Notes: generated from the sequence alone by a model not told the origin. Shown: positions 1 to 7,104, numbered from the stretch's first letter. The stretch is 18,942 nucleotides of DNA from an uncultured Opitutaceae bacterium (GCA_937128785.1 CAKZMS010000774.1:1-18942); one strand, 5' to 3'. Translations and numbers: made by a program.

Positions 1-751
1 GCTCCAACTCGACCTGTATCAATCATCTGGTGACACCAAGGGAGTGATCGTCTGGGTGCACGGCGGAGCCTGGCGCCGGGGTTCGCGGGCCAACCCCTCC
101 CTCGAGGGTCTGACCGAACACGGTTGGGCCATCGCCAGTGTCGACTATCGGCTGTCCCCCGAAGCCCCCTTTCCCGCCCAAGTGCATGACATCAAGGCCG
201 CCATCCGTTTTCTCCGGGCCAACGCCGACGAGCTGCAGATTCCGGAATCTCCTTTGGTGATCGCAGGCTCCTCTGCCGGAGGTCATCTCGCTGCCATCGT
301 GGGTGTCACCAATAATTCGACCCCGCACGAAGGCACCGTCGGCGAACACCTCGACCAGGATTCATCTGTGCAGGCCATCGTGGATCTTTATGGCGCCTCC
401 AACCTCACCACCATCCTGAGCCAGTCCACCCCGCACGGTCTAAGCGTGCGTGGGCCCGCGCTCGATCTGTTCATCACCGGCCATCCCGACGACGTGCCCG
501 AAATCGCCCGTCTCGCCAGCCCGGTCTTCCACGTCGATGCCGCGGACCCACCCCTCTATTTGTCCCACGGCGACCAGGATCCGCAAATGCCGATCAATCA
601 GGCCCACGAACTCCACGGCGTGTACAAAGCTCACGACCTGCCGGTGCAGTTCGAAGTCAAACACGGCAGTGCCCACGGCGGCCCCGCCTTCAACGACGCC
701 GAAGAACTCGCCCGCATTGACGCGTTCCTGTCCGCGCACGTCGGTCGATAA
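1..751 (+). CDS. Alpha/beta hydrolase (carboxylesterase/BD-FAE-like), 5'-truncated
   Basis: The reading frame is open to the left edge, entering at base 2 with LQLDLYQ before the first possible internal start (GTG at 44), so the N-terminus lies outside the window. It shows the hallmarks of the esterase/lipase branch of alpha/beta hydrolases. HGGAW forms the oxyanion-hole loop. GSSAGG is the nucleophile elbow, with the serine codon at 272-274. A late SHGDQD strand carries the acid, and HGSAHGG carries the catalytic His. The LDLY strand just before the HGG loop is typical of BD-FAE-type enzymes, which act on acetyl, feruloyl or similar esters, often on plant polysaccharides. No signal peptide can be judged because the start is missing. 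The gene converges on the NIPSNAP gene, with a hairpin-forming gap between them. The fold is certain; the substrate is unknown. Confidence 0.88.
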   Translation, partial: LQLDLYQSSGDTKGVIVWVHGGAWRRGSRANPSLEGLTEHGWAIASVDYRLSPEAPFPAQVHDIKAAIRFLRANADELQIPESPLVIAGSSAGGHLAAIVGVTNNSTPHEGTVGEHLDQDSSVQAIVDLYGASNLTTILSQSTPHGLSVRGPALDLFITGHPDDVPEIARLASPVFHVDAADPPLYLSHGDQDPQMPINQAHELHGVYKAHDLPVQFEVKHGSAHGGPAFNDAEELARIDAFLSAHVGR

Positions 752-758
752 GACAATC

Positions 759-809
759 GCCCACCTCCGCCCGCTTGTAACGTATTACGTTACAAAGTAG
801 TCGGTGGGC
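759..809. terminator. Nested inverted repeat between two convergent genes, probable bidirectional terminator
   Basis: An inner perfect 8-bp inverted repeat, TTGTAACG (775-782) and CGTTACAA (788-795), encloses a 5-nt loop TATTA. An outer pair GCCCACC (759-765) and GGTGGGC (803-809) can close a longer stem. It fills nearly all of the 61-bp gap between the stop codons of the hydrolase and the NIPSNAP gene. There is no clear T-tract, so intrinsic termination is only inferred from position. A protein-binding palindrome is the alternative. Confidence 0.5.
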
Positions 810-812
810 CGG

Positions 813-1241
813 CTATTTGATCGCCGAAAAATCGGTCGGGGCCATGAAGGTCTTTTCCACCTTCTTCACGATCTTGCCATCCTTAGTGCTGGCGGCGGCG
901 GCGGCCTTCCATTCGGGATCGTCCCGGAAGGTCGCCCAGAACTCCTTCGAGGCTTCGCGACTCTGATGGGCGATGATGTAGTGCAGTTTGGGCTCCTCAC
1001 CCTCGGCTGGTTCCATCTCCACCCAGTAACCGATGTTCTCCGCCCCGAGTCGCTCGAAGATCCCACAGGTGTGATCCCGGAAACGCGCCAGCATGTTGGG
1101 CATCTTGCCGGGATGCACCGTGTAGACACGGTACTCAAAGACCCGGTCATGCCCGCCTTTGTGATGAGCAGCGCTGAGCAGTGGGGCCGATAGGCCAGCA
1201 GACAAGAATAGGGTAAGGGTAAGAAGCAGTCGTTTCGTCAT
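813..1241 (-). CDS. NIPSNAP family protein, exported
   Basis: The protein has 142 aa. The first 24 or so residues form a secretion signal (basic MTKR, a Leu-rich core, then LSA-A near residue 25), so it is probably periplasmic. The mature part matches the NIPSNAP ferredoxin-like alpha/beta domain: FEYRVYTVHPGKMPNMLARF, then a GYW strand, and a central segment with HYIIAHQS followed by REASKEFWATFRDDPEW. In such small dimeric barrel proteins the conserved R-Y-T and W positions support the fold rather than catalysis. The biochemical role of bacterial NIPSNAPs is poorly known. The ATG at 1241 is preceded on the minus strand by GGAG at a proper distance, one of the few recognisable ribosome binding sites in the window. 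The gene diverges from the 5'-nucleotidase gene. Confidence 0.85.
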   Translation of the reverse strand: MTKRLLLTLTLFLSAGLSAPLLSAAHHKGGHDRVFEYRVYTVHPGKMPNMLARFRDHTCGIFERLGAENIGYWVEMEPAEGEEPKLHYIIAHQSREASKEFWATFRDDPEWKAAAAASTKDGKIVKKVEKTFMAPTDFSAIK

Positions 1242-1349
1242 GGTGCTCCCACTCCGTCGATCAATGACCGCAGAGGCAATCCCTGAGCCCGCTCCGTCTA
1301 AGTAATCCCGGGCTCGCGCTGCGTCGGCGCGTTACTCAACATCCGCCGC
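1242..1349. promoter_or_regulatory. Divergent intergenic region with a 7-bp inverted repeat
   Basis: This 108-bp gap separates the divergent NIPSNAP and 5'-nucleotidase genes and must hold both promoters. The one structure I see is GAGCCCG (1285-1291) facing CGGGCTC (1309-1315) across 17 nt. No convincing -35/-10 pair was found. A shared regulator site is possible but unsupported beyond the repeat. Confidence 0.3.
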
Positions 1350-2981
1350 ATGTATCGTTGGCTCCCGACCCTCTTAGTCTTCGGCACCCTGCTGGGCGGC
1401 GCTTTCGCCCAGCCCGAGCGCACGCACCTGACCGTGCTTTCGACCACCGATCTACGGGGACGGATTCATCCCGTCGACTACTACACCGGCGAGCCCGTCA
1501 ACCACGGCCTCGCCAAGGTCGGTTCGCTGATCAAACGCGCCCGGCTGCTGGATCCCGAACTCATCCTCATCGACTCCGGGGATACGATCGAGGGCACGCC
1601 CTACGCCTATCACGCCACCATCGTCGAGCCCGCTACGCCAAATCCCATGATGCAGGTCATGAACCACCTGCGCTACGACGCGATGGTGCCGGGCAACCAT
1701 GAGTTCAACTTCGGTCTCGATGCGCTCAACCGCGCCCGCCGCGCGGCCCGTTTCCCGTGGATCTCCGCTAATATTTGCCTGGAAGGAACCGAGGATCCCG
1801 CCAACGCCCCCTACATCATCAAACAGGTCCGCGGTGTCCGGGTTGGCGTGCTGGGGCTAACCACGCCGATTGTGCCAACATGGGAAGATGCCGAGAATTT
1901 CGCGGGCCTCGATTTTGTTGATCCCGTCAAAGCCGCCCAGCGCTGGGTGCGCGAACTCCGCCGTCGCAACCGGGTCGATATCGTCATCGTCGCCATGCAT
2001 ATGGGACTGGAGGAAGACATCTTGAGCGGGGCACCGATCCCTGGTCAGTTTCCCAACGAAAACGCCGCCGTGCAGATCGCCCGCGAAGTGCCCGGTATCG
2101 ATCTGATTTTGATGGGGCACACTCAAAACGAAGTCCCGGCTCTCGATATCAACGGCGTGTTGCTCACCCAAGCGGGCAAGTATGGTGAATTCCTTTCTCG
2201 CACGATCCTGATGCTGGAGCGCACCGAACCCACCGCCGGTTGGAAAGTGGTCGGCAAGACCGCGACCACCCACCCCATGACCGACGAGGTGCCCGCCAAT
2301 CCTAATATTTTGAAGATGTCCGAGGATTCTTACGCGGCCGCCGAGACGTGGTTGGACCGACCAATCGGATTTTCACCGGGCGCACTTTCCGCCGCGCGCT
2401 CCCGTGTCGAAGACACGGCCATCATGGACCTGATTCATCAGGCGCAGCTCGACGCCGGCGAAGCGGATGTCTCGCTCGCCGCGAGCTTCAACCCCGAGGC
2501 GAGACTGAAAAGCGGCGAAATCACCGTTCGTGATATCGCCCAGCTCTACCCTTACGAGAACACCCTCTTCGTGGTGGAGCTCACCGGCTCCGAGCTCCGC
2601 GCCGTACTGGAGCACGCTGCCGGCTATTTCGGACCCGTGCAACGCGGCCAGCCCCTCGAAACCGCCCTCAATCCCGGGATGCCCGGCTACGCCTACGACA
2701 TGGCCGAGGGCGTCGACTACGTCATCGATGTTTCAAAACCGGTGGGCGAACGCATCACCGAACTGAGTTTCCGCGGGCGCCCTCTGCGCGATGACCAAAA
2801 GCTGCGCGTCGCCATCAACAATTACCGCCGCAATGGCGGCGGGGGCTATCCGGCTCTCAGCGAAGCGCCGGTGCTGCGGCGCTCCACTGACAGCGTCCGC
2901 GACCTCATCATCGAGTGGGTGCGCACTCACGCCGACATCCCGATGCACCCCAATAATAACTGGCACATCGAGCGGCCCTAA
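1350..2981 (+). CDS. Secreted bifunctional metallophosphoesterase/5'-nucleotidase
   Basis: The protein has 543 aa. Residues 1-20 are a Sec signal ending AFA before QP, so it is exported. An N-terminal calcineurin-like metallophosphoesterase domain (about 25-300) carries GDT (D78), GNHE (N116, H117), MHMG (H217) and GHTQ (H257, Q259). The Gln matches the metal ligand used by UshA-type enzymes. A 5_nucleotid_C domain follows (about 340-540), with ASFN, a YPYENTLF strand, the aromatic-rich YDMAEGVDYVID and INNYRRNGGGGY, which normally stacks the nucleobase. The usual substrates are periplasmic nucleotides or 2',3'-cyclic nucleotides, degraded for phosphate and nucleoside salvage. The first metal motif, normally D-x-H, reads D34-L-R36, so one ligand His is Arg. 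There is no Shine-Dalgarno sequence before the ATG. Family assignment is firm; activity may be altered. Confidence 0.92.
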   Translation: MYRWLPTLLVFGTLLGGAFAQPERTHLTVLSTTDLRGRIHPVDYYTGEPVNHGLAKVGSLIKRARLLDPELILIDSGDTIEGTPYAYHATIVEPATPNPMMQVMNHLRYDAMVPGNHEFNFGLDALNRARRAARFPWISANICLEGTEDPANAPYIIKQVRGVRVGVLGLTTPIVPTWEDAENFAGLDFVDPVKAAQRWVRELRRRNRVDIVIVAMHMGLEEDILSGAPIPGQFPNENAAVQIAREVPGIDLILMGHTQNEVPALDINGVLLTQAGKYGEFLSRTILMLERTEPTAGWKVVGKTATTHPMTDEVPANPNILKMSEDSYAAAETWLDRPIGFSPGALSAARSRVEDTAIMDLIHQAQLDAGEADVSLAASFNPEARLKSGEITVRDIAQLYPYENTLFVVELTGSELRAVLEHAAGYFGPVQRGQPLETALNPGMPGYAYDMAEGVDYVIDVSKPVGERITELSFRGRPLRDDQKLRVAINNYRRNGGGGYPALSEAPVLRRSTDSVRDLIIEWVRTHADIPMHPNNNWHIERP

Positions 2982-3004
2982 AAGCCTCGAAAAACCCGTA
3001 ATAC

Positions 3005-3065
3005 AGCAGGTTAGTTTGCCTGCTATCGCAGGAGACCGGGAGTTAGGACTTCTCCGGCTCGGTCT
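3005..3065 (+). promoter_or_regulatory. Possible mutually exclusive hairpins in the leader of the kinase-like gene
   Basis: AGCAGG (3005-3010) can pair with CCTGCT (3019-3024). The same CCTGC can instead pair with GCAGG (3028-3032) around a TATC loop. Immediately downstream AGACCG (3033-3038) can pair with CGGTCT (3060-3065), enclosing GGAG/CTCC. The competing pairings resemble an attenuator or switch, but the stems are short and no T-tract or ligand motif is visible. Confidence 0.25.
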
Positions 3066-3103
3066 GCACCAATAGCATCGACGGACAACCCCTCCTGAGT
3101 GCC

Positions 3104-3856
3104 ATGAAAGCAATCCCTGTCATCGAACGAGCGGGGAGTTATTTAAACCTCCACGCCTCTCACGCCGGGCCCACCCCGGACCAACCACCCCCGCGCCTAT
3201 TTCTCACGATTTCCCGCGAAGCGGGCGCCGGGGCCACCACCCTCGCCAACTTGCTGGCGAAGAGCTTAAACTCCGGGCAACCGGCGGAGACTCGCCCATG
3301 GCGGATCTTCGATGGAAATTTGGTAGAAGCCATGCTGCGCGATCGGCGTTACCAAGACGGTTTGGCGCGCTATTTGCCGGAAGACAGTGTTTCGGAAATC
3401 GATGCCACCGTCGGCGAGTTACTGGGACTCCATCCGAATCTCTGGGAAATGATCCAAGATACCGGCCAACTCATCCGCCGACTCGCCACCGAAGGACACT
3501 GTATCCTCATTGGCCGGGGCGCCAACTTCCTGACCAGAGACATCGCCGGTGGCCTGCATCTGCGTCTCATCGGCGACGAGGAAGAACGCGCCGCCCACAT
3601 GGCCCGCAAGCTGGATATTTCGGTGCGCCAGGCACGAATGCGCAACGAATCAGCCGACCGAGCTCGCAATCGCTATACCCTCGAGCACTTCAACCATAGC
3701 GTAGCCGACGCATCGGGCTACGATGCCATCTTCAGCACTTCGCAAATTTCCCCGCTGGAAATCTGCAATTGGCTGACGGAACTGATTCGTTCCCGCCAGG
3801 GACGTCGAGCTGCCGGCCCCTCGGCCGTTGCACCCTCTCAACCCGCGGCGTGGTAA
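3104..3856 (+). CDS. Cytidylate kinase-like family protein
   Basis: The protein has 250 aa. A roughly 30-residue proline-rich N-terminus precedes a P-loop NTPase of the cytidylate-kinase-like type (PF13189). Residues 36-47 (ISREAGAGATTL) form the nucleotide loop and match the ISRE-x-G-x-G pattern of that family. Further features are the GHCILIGRGANFLT strand, the lid-like RMRNESADRARNRY with its arginines, and HFNHSVADASGYDAIFST near the end, equivalent to YY/F...D...Y.L..ns in relatives. The substrate of these proteins is generally not established; they are not the canonical Cmk. The last 20 residues are Ala/Pro/Arg-rich and probably disordered. The gene stands alone, between the 5'-nucleotidase and a hairpin-rich gap. 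Confidence 0.82.
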   Translation: MKAIPVIERAGSYLNLHASHAGPTPDQPPPRLFLTISREAGAGATTLANLLAKSLNSGQPAETRPWRIFDGNLVEAMLRDRRYQDGLARYLPEDSVSEIDATVGELLGLHPNLWEMIQDTGQLIRRLATEGHCILIGRGANFLTRDIAGGLHLRLIGDEEERAAHMARKLDISVRQARMRNESADRARNRYTLEHFNHSVADASGYDAIFSTSQISPLEICNWLTELIRSRQGRRAAGPSAVAPSQPAAW

Positions 3857-3895
3857 GCATCCCGCAACCAGCCGATCGCCTTGCTGTCGACTTGA

Positions 3896-3935
3896 GCGAC
3901 TGAACCCAGTCGCACGCGATGACTCACCATCGCGT
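3896..3935 (+). terminator. Two abutting perfect hairpins downstream of the kinase-like gene
   Basis: GCGACTG (3896-3902) and CAGTCGC (3907-3913) form a 7-bp stem with loop AACC. It is followed without a gap by ACGCGATG (3914-3921) and CATCGCGT (3928-3935), an 8-bp stem with loop ACTCAC. They begin 39 bases after the stop codon. Neither is followed by a T-run, so they may be a Rho-independent-like terminator pair, an RNA processing or stability element, or a small structured RNA. Confidence 0.4.
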
Positions 3936-3979
3936 TGATGGTTCCATTTATAACTATATCAATCTTAGCTATTTTTGCG

Positions 3980-4006
3980 ATAGTTTAACCAATATGGTTA
4001 AACTAT
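3980..4006. promoter_or_regulatory. 27-bp palindromic operator candidate upstream of the DUF1801-fdhD-marC-mobA-ACT genes
   Basis: ATAGTTTAACCA (3980-3991) and TGGTTAAACTAT (3995-4006) are perfect reverse complements separated by ATA. The site sits in a locally AT-rich stretch (about 3940-4010), unlike the GC-rich surroundings, 75 bp upstream of the DUF1801 start. The perfect twofold symmetry fits an operator for a dimeric winged-helix regulator (ArsR, MarR or similar), overlapping a promoter. No regulator gene lies in the window, so the binder would act in trans. From memory, TTAACC/GGTTAA palindromes occur near some ArsR-controlled genes; that link is tentative. Confidence 0.6.
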
Positions 4007-4081
4007 GTTGAGGGATCTCCAGTGGGTGAAGGGCGGTGGGCGGCATTGCCAAGCGGTTGGAACCTTGCACGCTAGCGCCCC

Positions 4082-4492
4082 ATGAAGGCTGATCCAAGCA
4101 TCACTACCCCGACGGCATATCTTGCTTCGCTGGACCCGGACCGAAAGAAGGCTCTCTCCACTCTGCACAAGGCCATCCGCAAAGCCGCTCCCAGCCTCAA
4201 ACCCGGTATTCACGGTGGAATGCTCGGCTACGGCATCGCCCCTTATCGCTCGAAAAGCGGCTCGGAAGGCGTGTGGTTCAAGGTCGGCCTCGCCAGCCAA
4301 AAGAACTATATCTCGCTCTACATTTGCGCGTGTGACGCCGACGACGGCTACCTGGCCGAGAACAACAAAAACCGCCTTGGAAAAGTTTCGGTCGGCAAGA
4401 GCTGCATTCGGTTCAAGAAACTGGATCAACTCGATCTCGACGTCGCCATGGAGTTGGTGGCCCAGGCCGCCAAGAGCGACCTCACTGTCTGA
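4082..4492 (+). CDS. DUF1801 domain-containing protein
   Basis: The protein has 136 aa. It fits the DUF1801 (YdhG-like) small alpha/beta fold: a helical start with YLASLDPDRKKALSTLHKAI, then a segment ending in a GYG turn (MLGYGIAPY), a WFKVGLASQKNYISLYICA strand pair, and GKSCIRFKKLDQLDLDV near the end. A relative in Bacillus has been linked to iron handling, but most members have no known function. There is no signal or membrane segment, so it is cytosolic. It is the first gene of a five-gene run, ends 3 bp before fdhD, and lies downstream of the 27-bp palindrome. The ATG has no Shine-Dalgarno sequence. The domain is confident; the role is unknown. Confidence 0.82.
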   Translation: MKADPSITTPTAYLASLDPDRKKALSTLHKAIRKAAPSLKPGIHGGMLGYGIAPYRSKSGSEGVWFKVGLASQKNYISLYICACDADDGYLAENNKNRLGKVSVGKSCIRFKKLDQLDLDVAMELVAQAAKSDLTV

Positions 4493-4495
4493 TTC

Positions 4496-5299
4496 ATGTC
4501 CGATCCCACGATCATCTCCACCGTGCGCCACCGGGCGGAGTCCGCAGCTGAATCGATCGACGATCAACTCGCGGTGGAAGAACCGTTGGAGATCCGGGTG
4601 CAAGGCCACTCGGTGGCCATCACGATGCGCACCCCGGGCCACGACGAGGAGTTGGCGATCGGTTTTTTGTGCACTGAGGATGTGGTGCGGCACCCGGACG
4701 ACATCTTGGACCTAGATGTGTGCTCCGCCGAAGGCGATAGCCGGGGCAATATCGTCAACGTGACCTTGCGGGATCCCGATTCGGTCGACCTGCGAAAACT
4801 CTCCCGGCGCGTGTTCACGTCGTCGTCCTGCGGACTGTGTGGGAAATCCACCATCGACGCGGTGTGTGGTAATCATCCGCCCATTTCCTCGTCGAATGTC
4901 ATCCGACCTGCCCTACCGACCTTGTTCGCGCTGCCCGAGCAGCTCTGGGCCGCCCAGACCACCTTCCAATCGACCGGCGGGCTCCACGCCGCCGGCCTTT
5001 TCAGCGCCGACGGTGAGATTGGCCAGGTGCGCGAAGACGTCGGCCGTCACAACGCGGTCGATAAGGTGATCGGTCGGTTGCTCCTGGACCGCGGCGACCC
5101 CAGCAAACTCGGGTTATTGGTCTCCGGCCGCATTGCTTTTGAAATCGTGCAAAAGGCGCTCATCGCCCGGGTGGGTTTCGTCGCCGGTATTTCTGCCCCC
5201 ACGAGCTTGGCCGTGGATCTCGCCCGCCGCAGCGGCCAAACGCTCGTCGGTTTTCTGCGGGACGAGCGTTGCAACGTGTATGCAGGTGAATTGGGTTAA
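4496..5299 (+). CDS. fdhD: Formate dehydrogenase accessory sulfurtransferase FdhD
   Basis: The protein has 267 aa, the usual family length. FdhD binds the bis-MGD cofactor and passes sulfur from a cysteine desulfurase to the molybdenum or tungsten centre of formate dehydrogenases. Visible family motifs are ELAIGFLCTE (52-61), the flexible catalytic loop SSSCGLCGK with both cysteines (C112, C115), TGGLHAAGLF (160-169), REDVGRHNAVDKVIG (179-193), SGRIAFEIVQKA (210-221) and PTSLAVDLA (235-243). Everything needed for function appears intact. It starts 3 bp after the DUF1801 stop and ends 13 bp before marC, so co-transcription is very likely. No formate dehydrogenase gene is in the window, so its client is encoded elsewhere. 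Confidence 0.96.
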   Translation: MSDPTIISTVRHRAESAAESIDDQLAVEEPLEIRVQGHSVAITMRTPGHDEELAIGFLCTEDVVRHPDDILDLDVCSAEGDSRGNIVNVTLRDPDSVDLRKLSRRVFTSSSCGLCGKSTIDAVCGNHPPISSSNVIRPALPTLFALPEQLWAAQTTFQSTGGLHAAGLFSADGEIGQVREDVGRHNAVDKVIGRLLLDRGDPSKLGLLVSGRIAFEIVQKALIARVGFVAGISAPTSLAVDLARRSGQTLVGFLRDERCNVYAGELG

Positions 5300-5312
5300 T
5301 CGCTTCTCCCGC

Positions 5313-5948
5313 ATGCCTCCAGCCTTCGAACTCTTTCTGACGATTCTCGCGGCTCTGTTTCCGATTATGAATCCGTTTGGAAACGCTGCCATTTTTCACT
5401 CGCTGACGCTGAGCAACACCACGGCGGAACGACGCGATTTCGCCCGGCGCGGTTCCATCTACGCCATCGCCATCCTGTTGGTCTTTTTCTTGGGCGGTTC
5501 GATTTTGATCAAATTTTTCGGCATCAGCATCGATGGGATCCGTATCGCCGGTGGTCTGGTCATCACACGGTTCGGATTCGGCCAACTCAATCCACGCCCG
5601 AGCAATACCCACCCAGCCGACGAACACGCGGAGGCCATGGCCAAGGAAGACATTGCGTTCTCGCCTCTCGCGATGCCCCTGATGGCTGGCCCGGGAGCCA
5701 TCGCCGCCGTGATGACCGCCAGCTCCACCCTACACGGTCGCGGGATCCCCCTGCACTTTACCGGCGCGGCCAGCATCTGTATCGTAGGGGTGCTGTGTTG
5801 GCTCATCTTGCGCTATGCCGACGCCCTGATGGAAAAGTTGGGTGTCACCGGTGCCCGGGCCCTGACCAAGATCATGGGATTCTTGCTGCTCTGTATGGGA
5901 GTGCAACTGGTCATCGACGGGGTGCGCGGGCTCAACCTCTTCGGCTAG
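5313..5948 (+). CDS. MarC family integral membrane protein
   Basis: The protein has 211 aa when started at ATG 5313. An open frame extends back to 5133, but that part lies inside fdhD in another frame. It belongs to the MarC/UPF0056 family of inner-membrane proteins with about six helices. The signature start ELFLTILAALFPIMNPFGNA is present, followed by RRGSIYAIAILLVFFLGGSILIKFFGIS, the FSPLAMPLMAGPGAIAAVM motif typical of the family, a further helix at SICIVGVLCWLIL, and the end helix KIMGFLLLCMGVQLVIDGV. Family function is unresolved; the early multiple-antibiotic-resistance link was not upheld and transport is presumed. It sits between fdhD and mobA with gaps of 13 and 9 bp, an unexpected companion for cofactor genes. 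Confidence 0.92.
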   Translation: MPPAFELFLTILAALFPIMNPFGNAAIFHSLTLSNTTAERRDFARRGSIYAIAILLVFFLGGSILIKFFGISIDGIRIAGGLVITRFGFGQLNPRPSNTHPADEHAEAMAKEDIAFSPLAMPLMAGPGAIAAVMTASSTLHGRGIPLHFTGAASICIVGVLCWLILRYADALMEKLGVTGARALTKIMGFLLLCMGVQLVIDGVRGLNLFG

Positions 5949-5957
5949 TCGAGATCC

Positions 5958-6542
5958 ATGTCACCAAACCGGCTTTCGCTCAGCAGCGTAGTCCTCGCCG
6001 GAGGACACTCGCGTCGCATGGGCACCGACAAGGCATGGCTGCCTCATCCCGAGACCGGTCAACCCATGTTACGGCGTCAGCTCTCGCTGCTCGCCAGCTG
6101 CGGCGGCGAGGCCCCCGTGGTATCTGCCCGGACGGGCCAAGAGCTGCCTGCGCTACCGCCGGACACAAAAAGGATCGACGACGACGGCACCACCGGGCCG
6201 CTGGGCGGAATCGTGTCGGCCCTGGCCGGCACCACCTGCGATCACCTGTTGGTCATCGCGGTGGATTTGCCGAAGCTCTCGGAGTCCGAAATTCAGCACC
6301 TGAGCGGGAAACTTGAATCGCCCGAGCGTGGCTTCTATGCGCATAGCCCCGGAGGTCCTCAACCCCTCGTCAGCATCATGCCCCGGAGTCTGCTGCCCGA
6401 ACTGCAGGCTGCGCTGGCGGACGGTCAGCTTTCGTTGCGGCGGCTCTTCGCCGGCCCACTCCAGAGGCAAATGAGTCCCGTAGCATTTCCCGACAACGAA
6501 CCGTTTCAGAATTGGAATGAACCCGGATCATCCGAGGGTTGA
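5958..6542 (+). CDS. mobA: Molybdenum cofactor guanylyltransferase MobA
   Basis: The protein has 194 aa. MobA joins GMP from GTP to molybdopterin to make the MGD cofactor of DMSO-reductase-family enzymes, including the formate dehydrogenases that FdhD serves. The N-terminal nucleotide-binding signature is LAGGHSRRMGTDK (13-25). GPLGGI follows at 80-85, the metal-binding strand AVDLP at 101-105 (D103), PQPLVSI at 134-140, and the terminal PFQNWNEPG corresponds to the usual F-x-N-x-N-x-P ending. The usual DMP is DLP here, a mild change. It is 9 bp downstream of marC and two genes from fdhD, which supports a shared Mo-cofactor role. Upstream GAG gives only a weak ribosome binding site. Confidence 0.93.
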   Translation: MSPNRLSLSSVVLAGGHSRRMGTDKAWLPHPETGQPMLRRQLSLLASCGGEAPVVSARTGQELPALPPDTKRIDDDGTTGPLGGIVSALAGTTCDHLLVIAVDLPKLSESEIQHLSGKLESPERGFYAHSPGGPQPLVSIMPRSLLPELQAALADGQLSLRRLFAGPLQRQMSPVAFPDNEPFQNWNEPGSSEG

Positions 6543-6572
6543 TCCCCGGGCCACTCCGCCCAACCTTCAGGC

Positions 6573-7100
6573 ATGCGCACCACGCTTGTCATGACCATCA
6601 TCGGTCCGGATCGCACCGGACTCGTCGACGCCCTTGCCCGCCCCATCGCTGATCATGGCGGCAATTGGTTGGAAAGCCGGATGTGTCGGCTCGGTGGCCC
6701 ATTCGCTGGTTTGGCTCGCGTGGACATTGAATCCACCAAAGCCGACGCCCTGCGCAGTGAGATCGAAAATATTTCGCTGGATGGCATCAGTGTGACCGTG
6801 CAGGCCGACACTTCGGCACCGGTGGATGATGTGAGCTCGACGGTGAATGTCGAATTGGTGGGACAAGATCGCTCAGGCTTGCTGCGCGAAATTACCGGGG
6901 TATTTGCCCGCCACAATCTGAACGTGGAGGAGCTCACCAGTGAGGTCACGGAAGCTCCGCAAGGCGGCGGCATGATCTTCCGCGCCGATGCCACCGTCTC
7001 CGTGCCCAGCACGGCTGATCTCGACGCCGTCGGCGACGATCTCGAAAAAATCGCCACCGACCTCATGGTGGACATCGCGCTCGCACCCGACGCGGGTTGA
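6573..7100 (+). CDS. Double ACT-domain protein, GcvR-like
   Basis: The protein has 175 aa and consists almost entirely of two ACT domains, about residues 3-80 and 90-170. Each begins with the ligand-binding strand-turn: IIGPDRTGLVDALARPIADHGGNWLES in the first (split here by function: IIGPDRTG and NWLES) and LVGQDRSGLLREITG with HNLNVEEL in the second. ACT tandems of this type include the glycine cleavage repressor GcvR, which binds glycine and works through protein contacts rather than DNA. There is no catalytic or DNA-binding domain, so amino-acid sensing is inferred from the fold. It follows mobA by 30 bp and is probably the last gene of the run, facing the sulfotransferase gene across a REP-like hairpin. 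Confidence 0.86.
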   Translation: MRTTLVMTIIGPDRTGLVDALARPIADHGGNWLESRMCRLGGPFAGLARVDIESTKADALRSEIENISLDGISVTVQADTSAPVDDVSSTVNVELVGQDRSGLLREITGVFARHNLNVEELTSEVTEAPQGGGMIFRADATVSVPSTADLDAVGDDLEKIATDLMVDIALAPDAG

Positions 7101-7104
7101 GACA

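Noticed and set aside
804..1193. Plus-strand open frame opposite NIPSNAP
   Set aside because: The minus strand has a signal peptide, ribosome binding site and NIPSNAP motifs; the plus frame has none.
3998..4693. Minus-strand open frame of 231 aa over DUF1801 and fdhD
   Set aside because: Crosses two genuine plus-strand genes and the palindrome; no recognisable domain.
5133..5312. Longer start for the MarC gene
   Set aside because: The extension lies within fdhD and is Arg/Ser/Pro-rich; the family motif begins right after ATG 5313.
5795..6316. Plus-strand open frame spanning the marC-mobA junction
   Set aside because: Arg/His/Pro-rich out-of-frame shadow; both genes it overlaps have clear family motifs.
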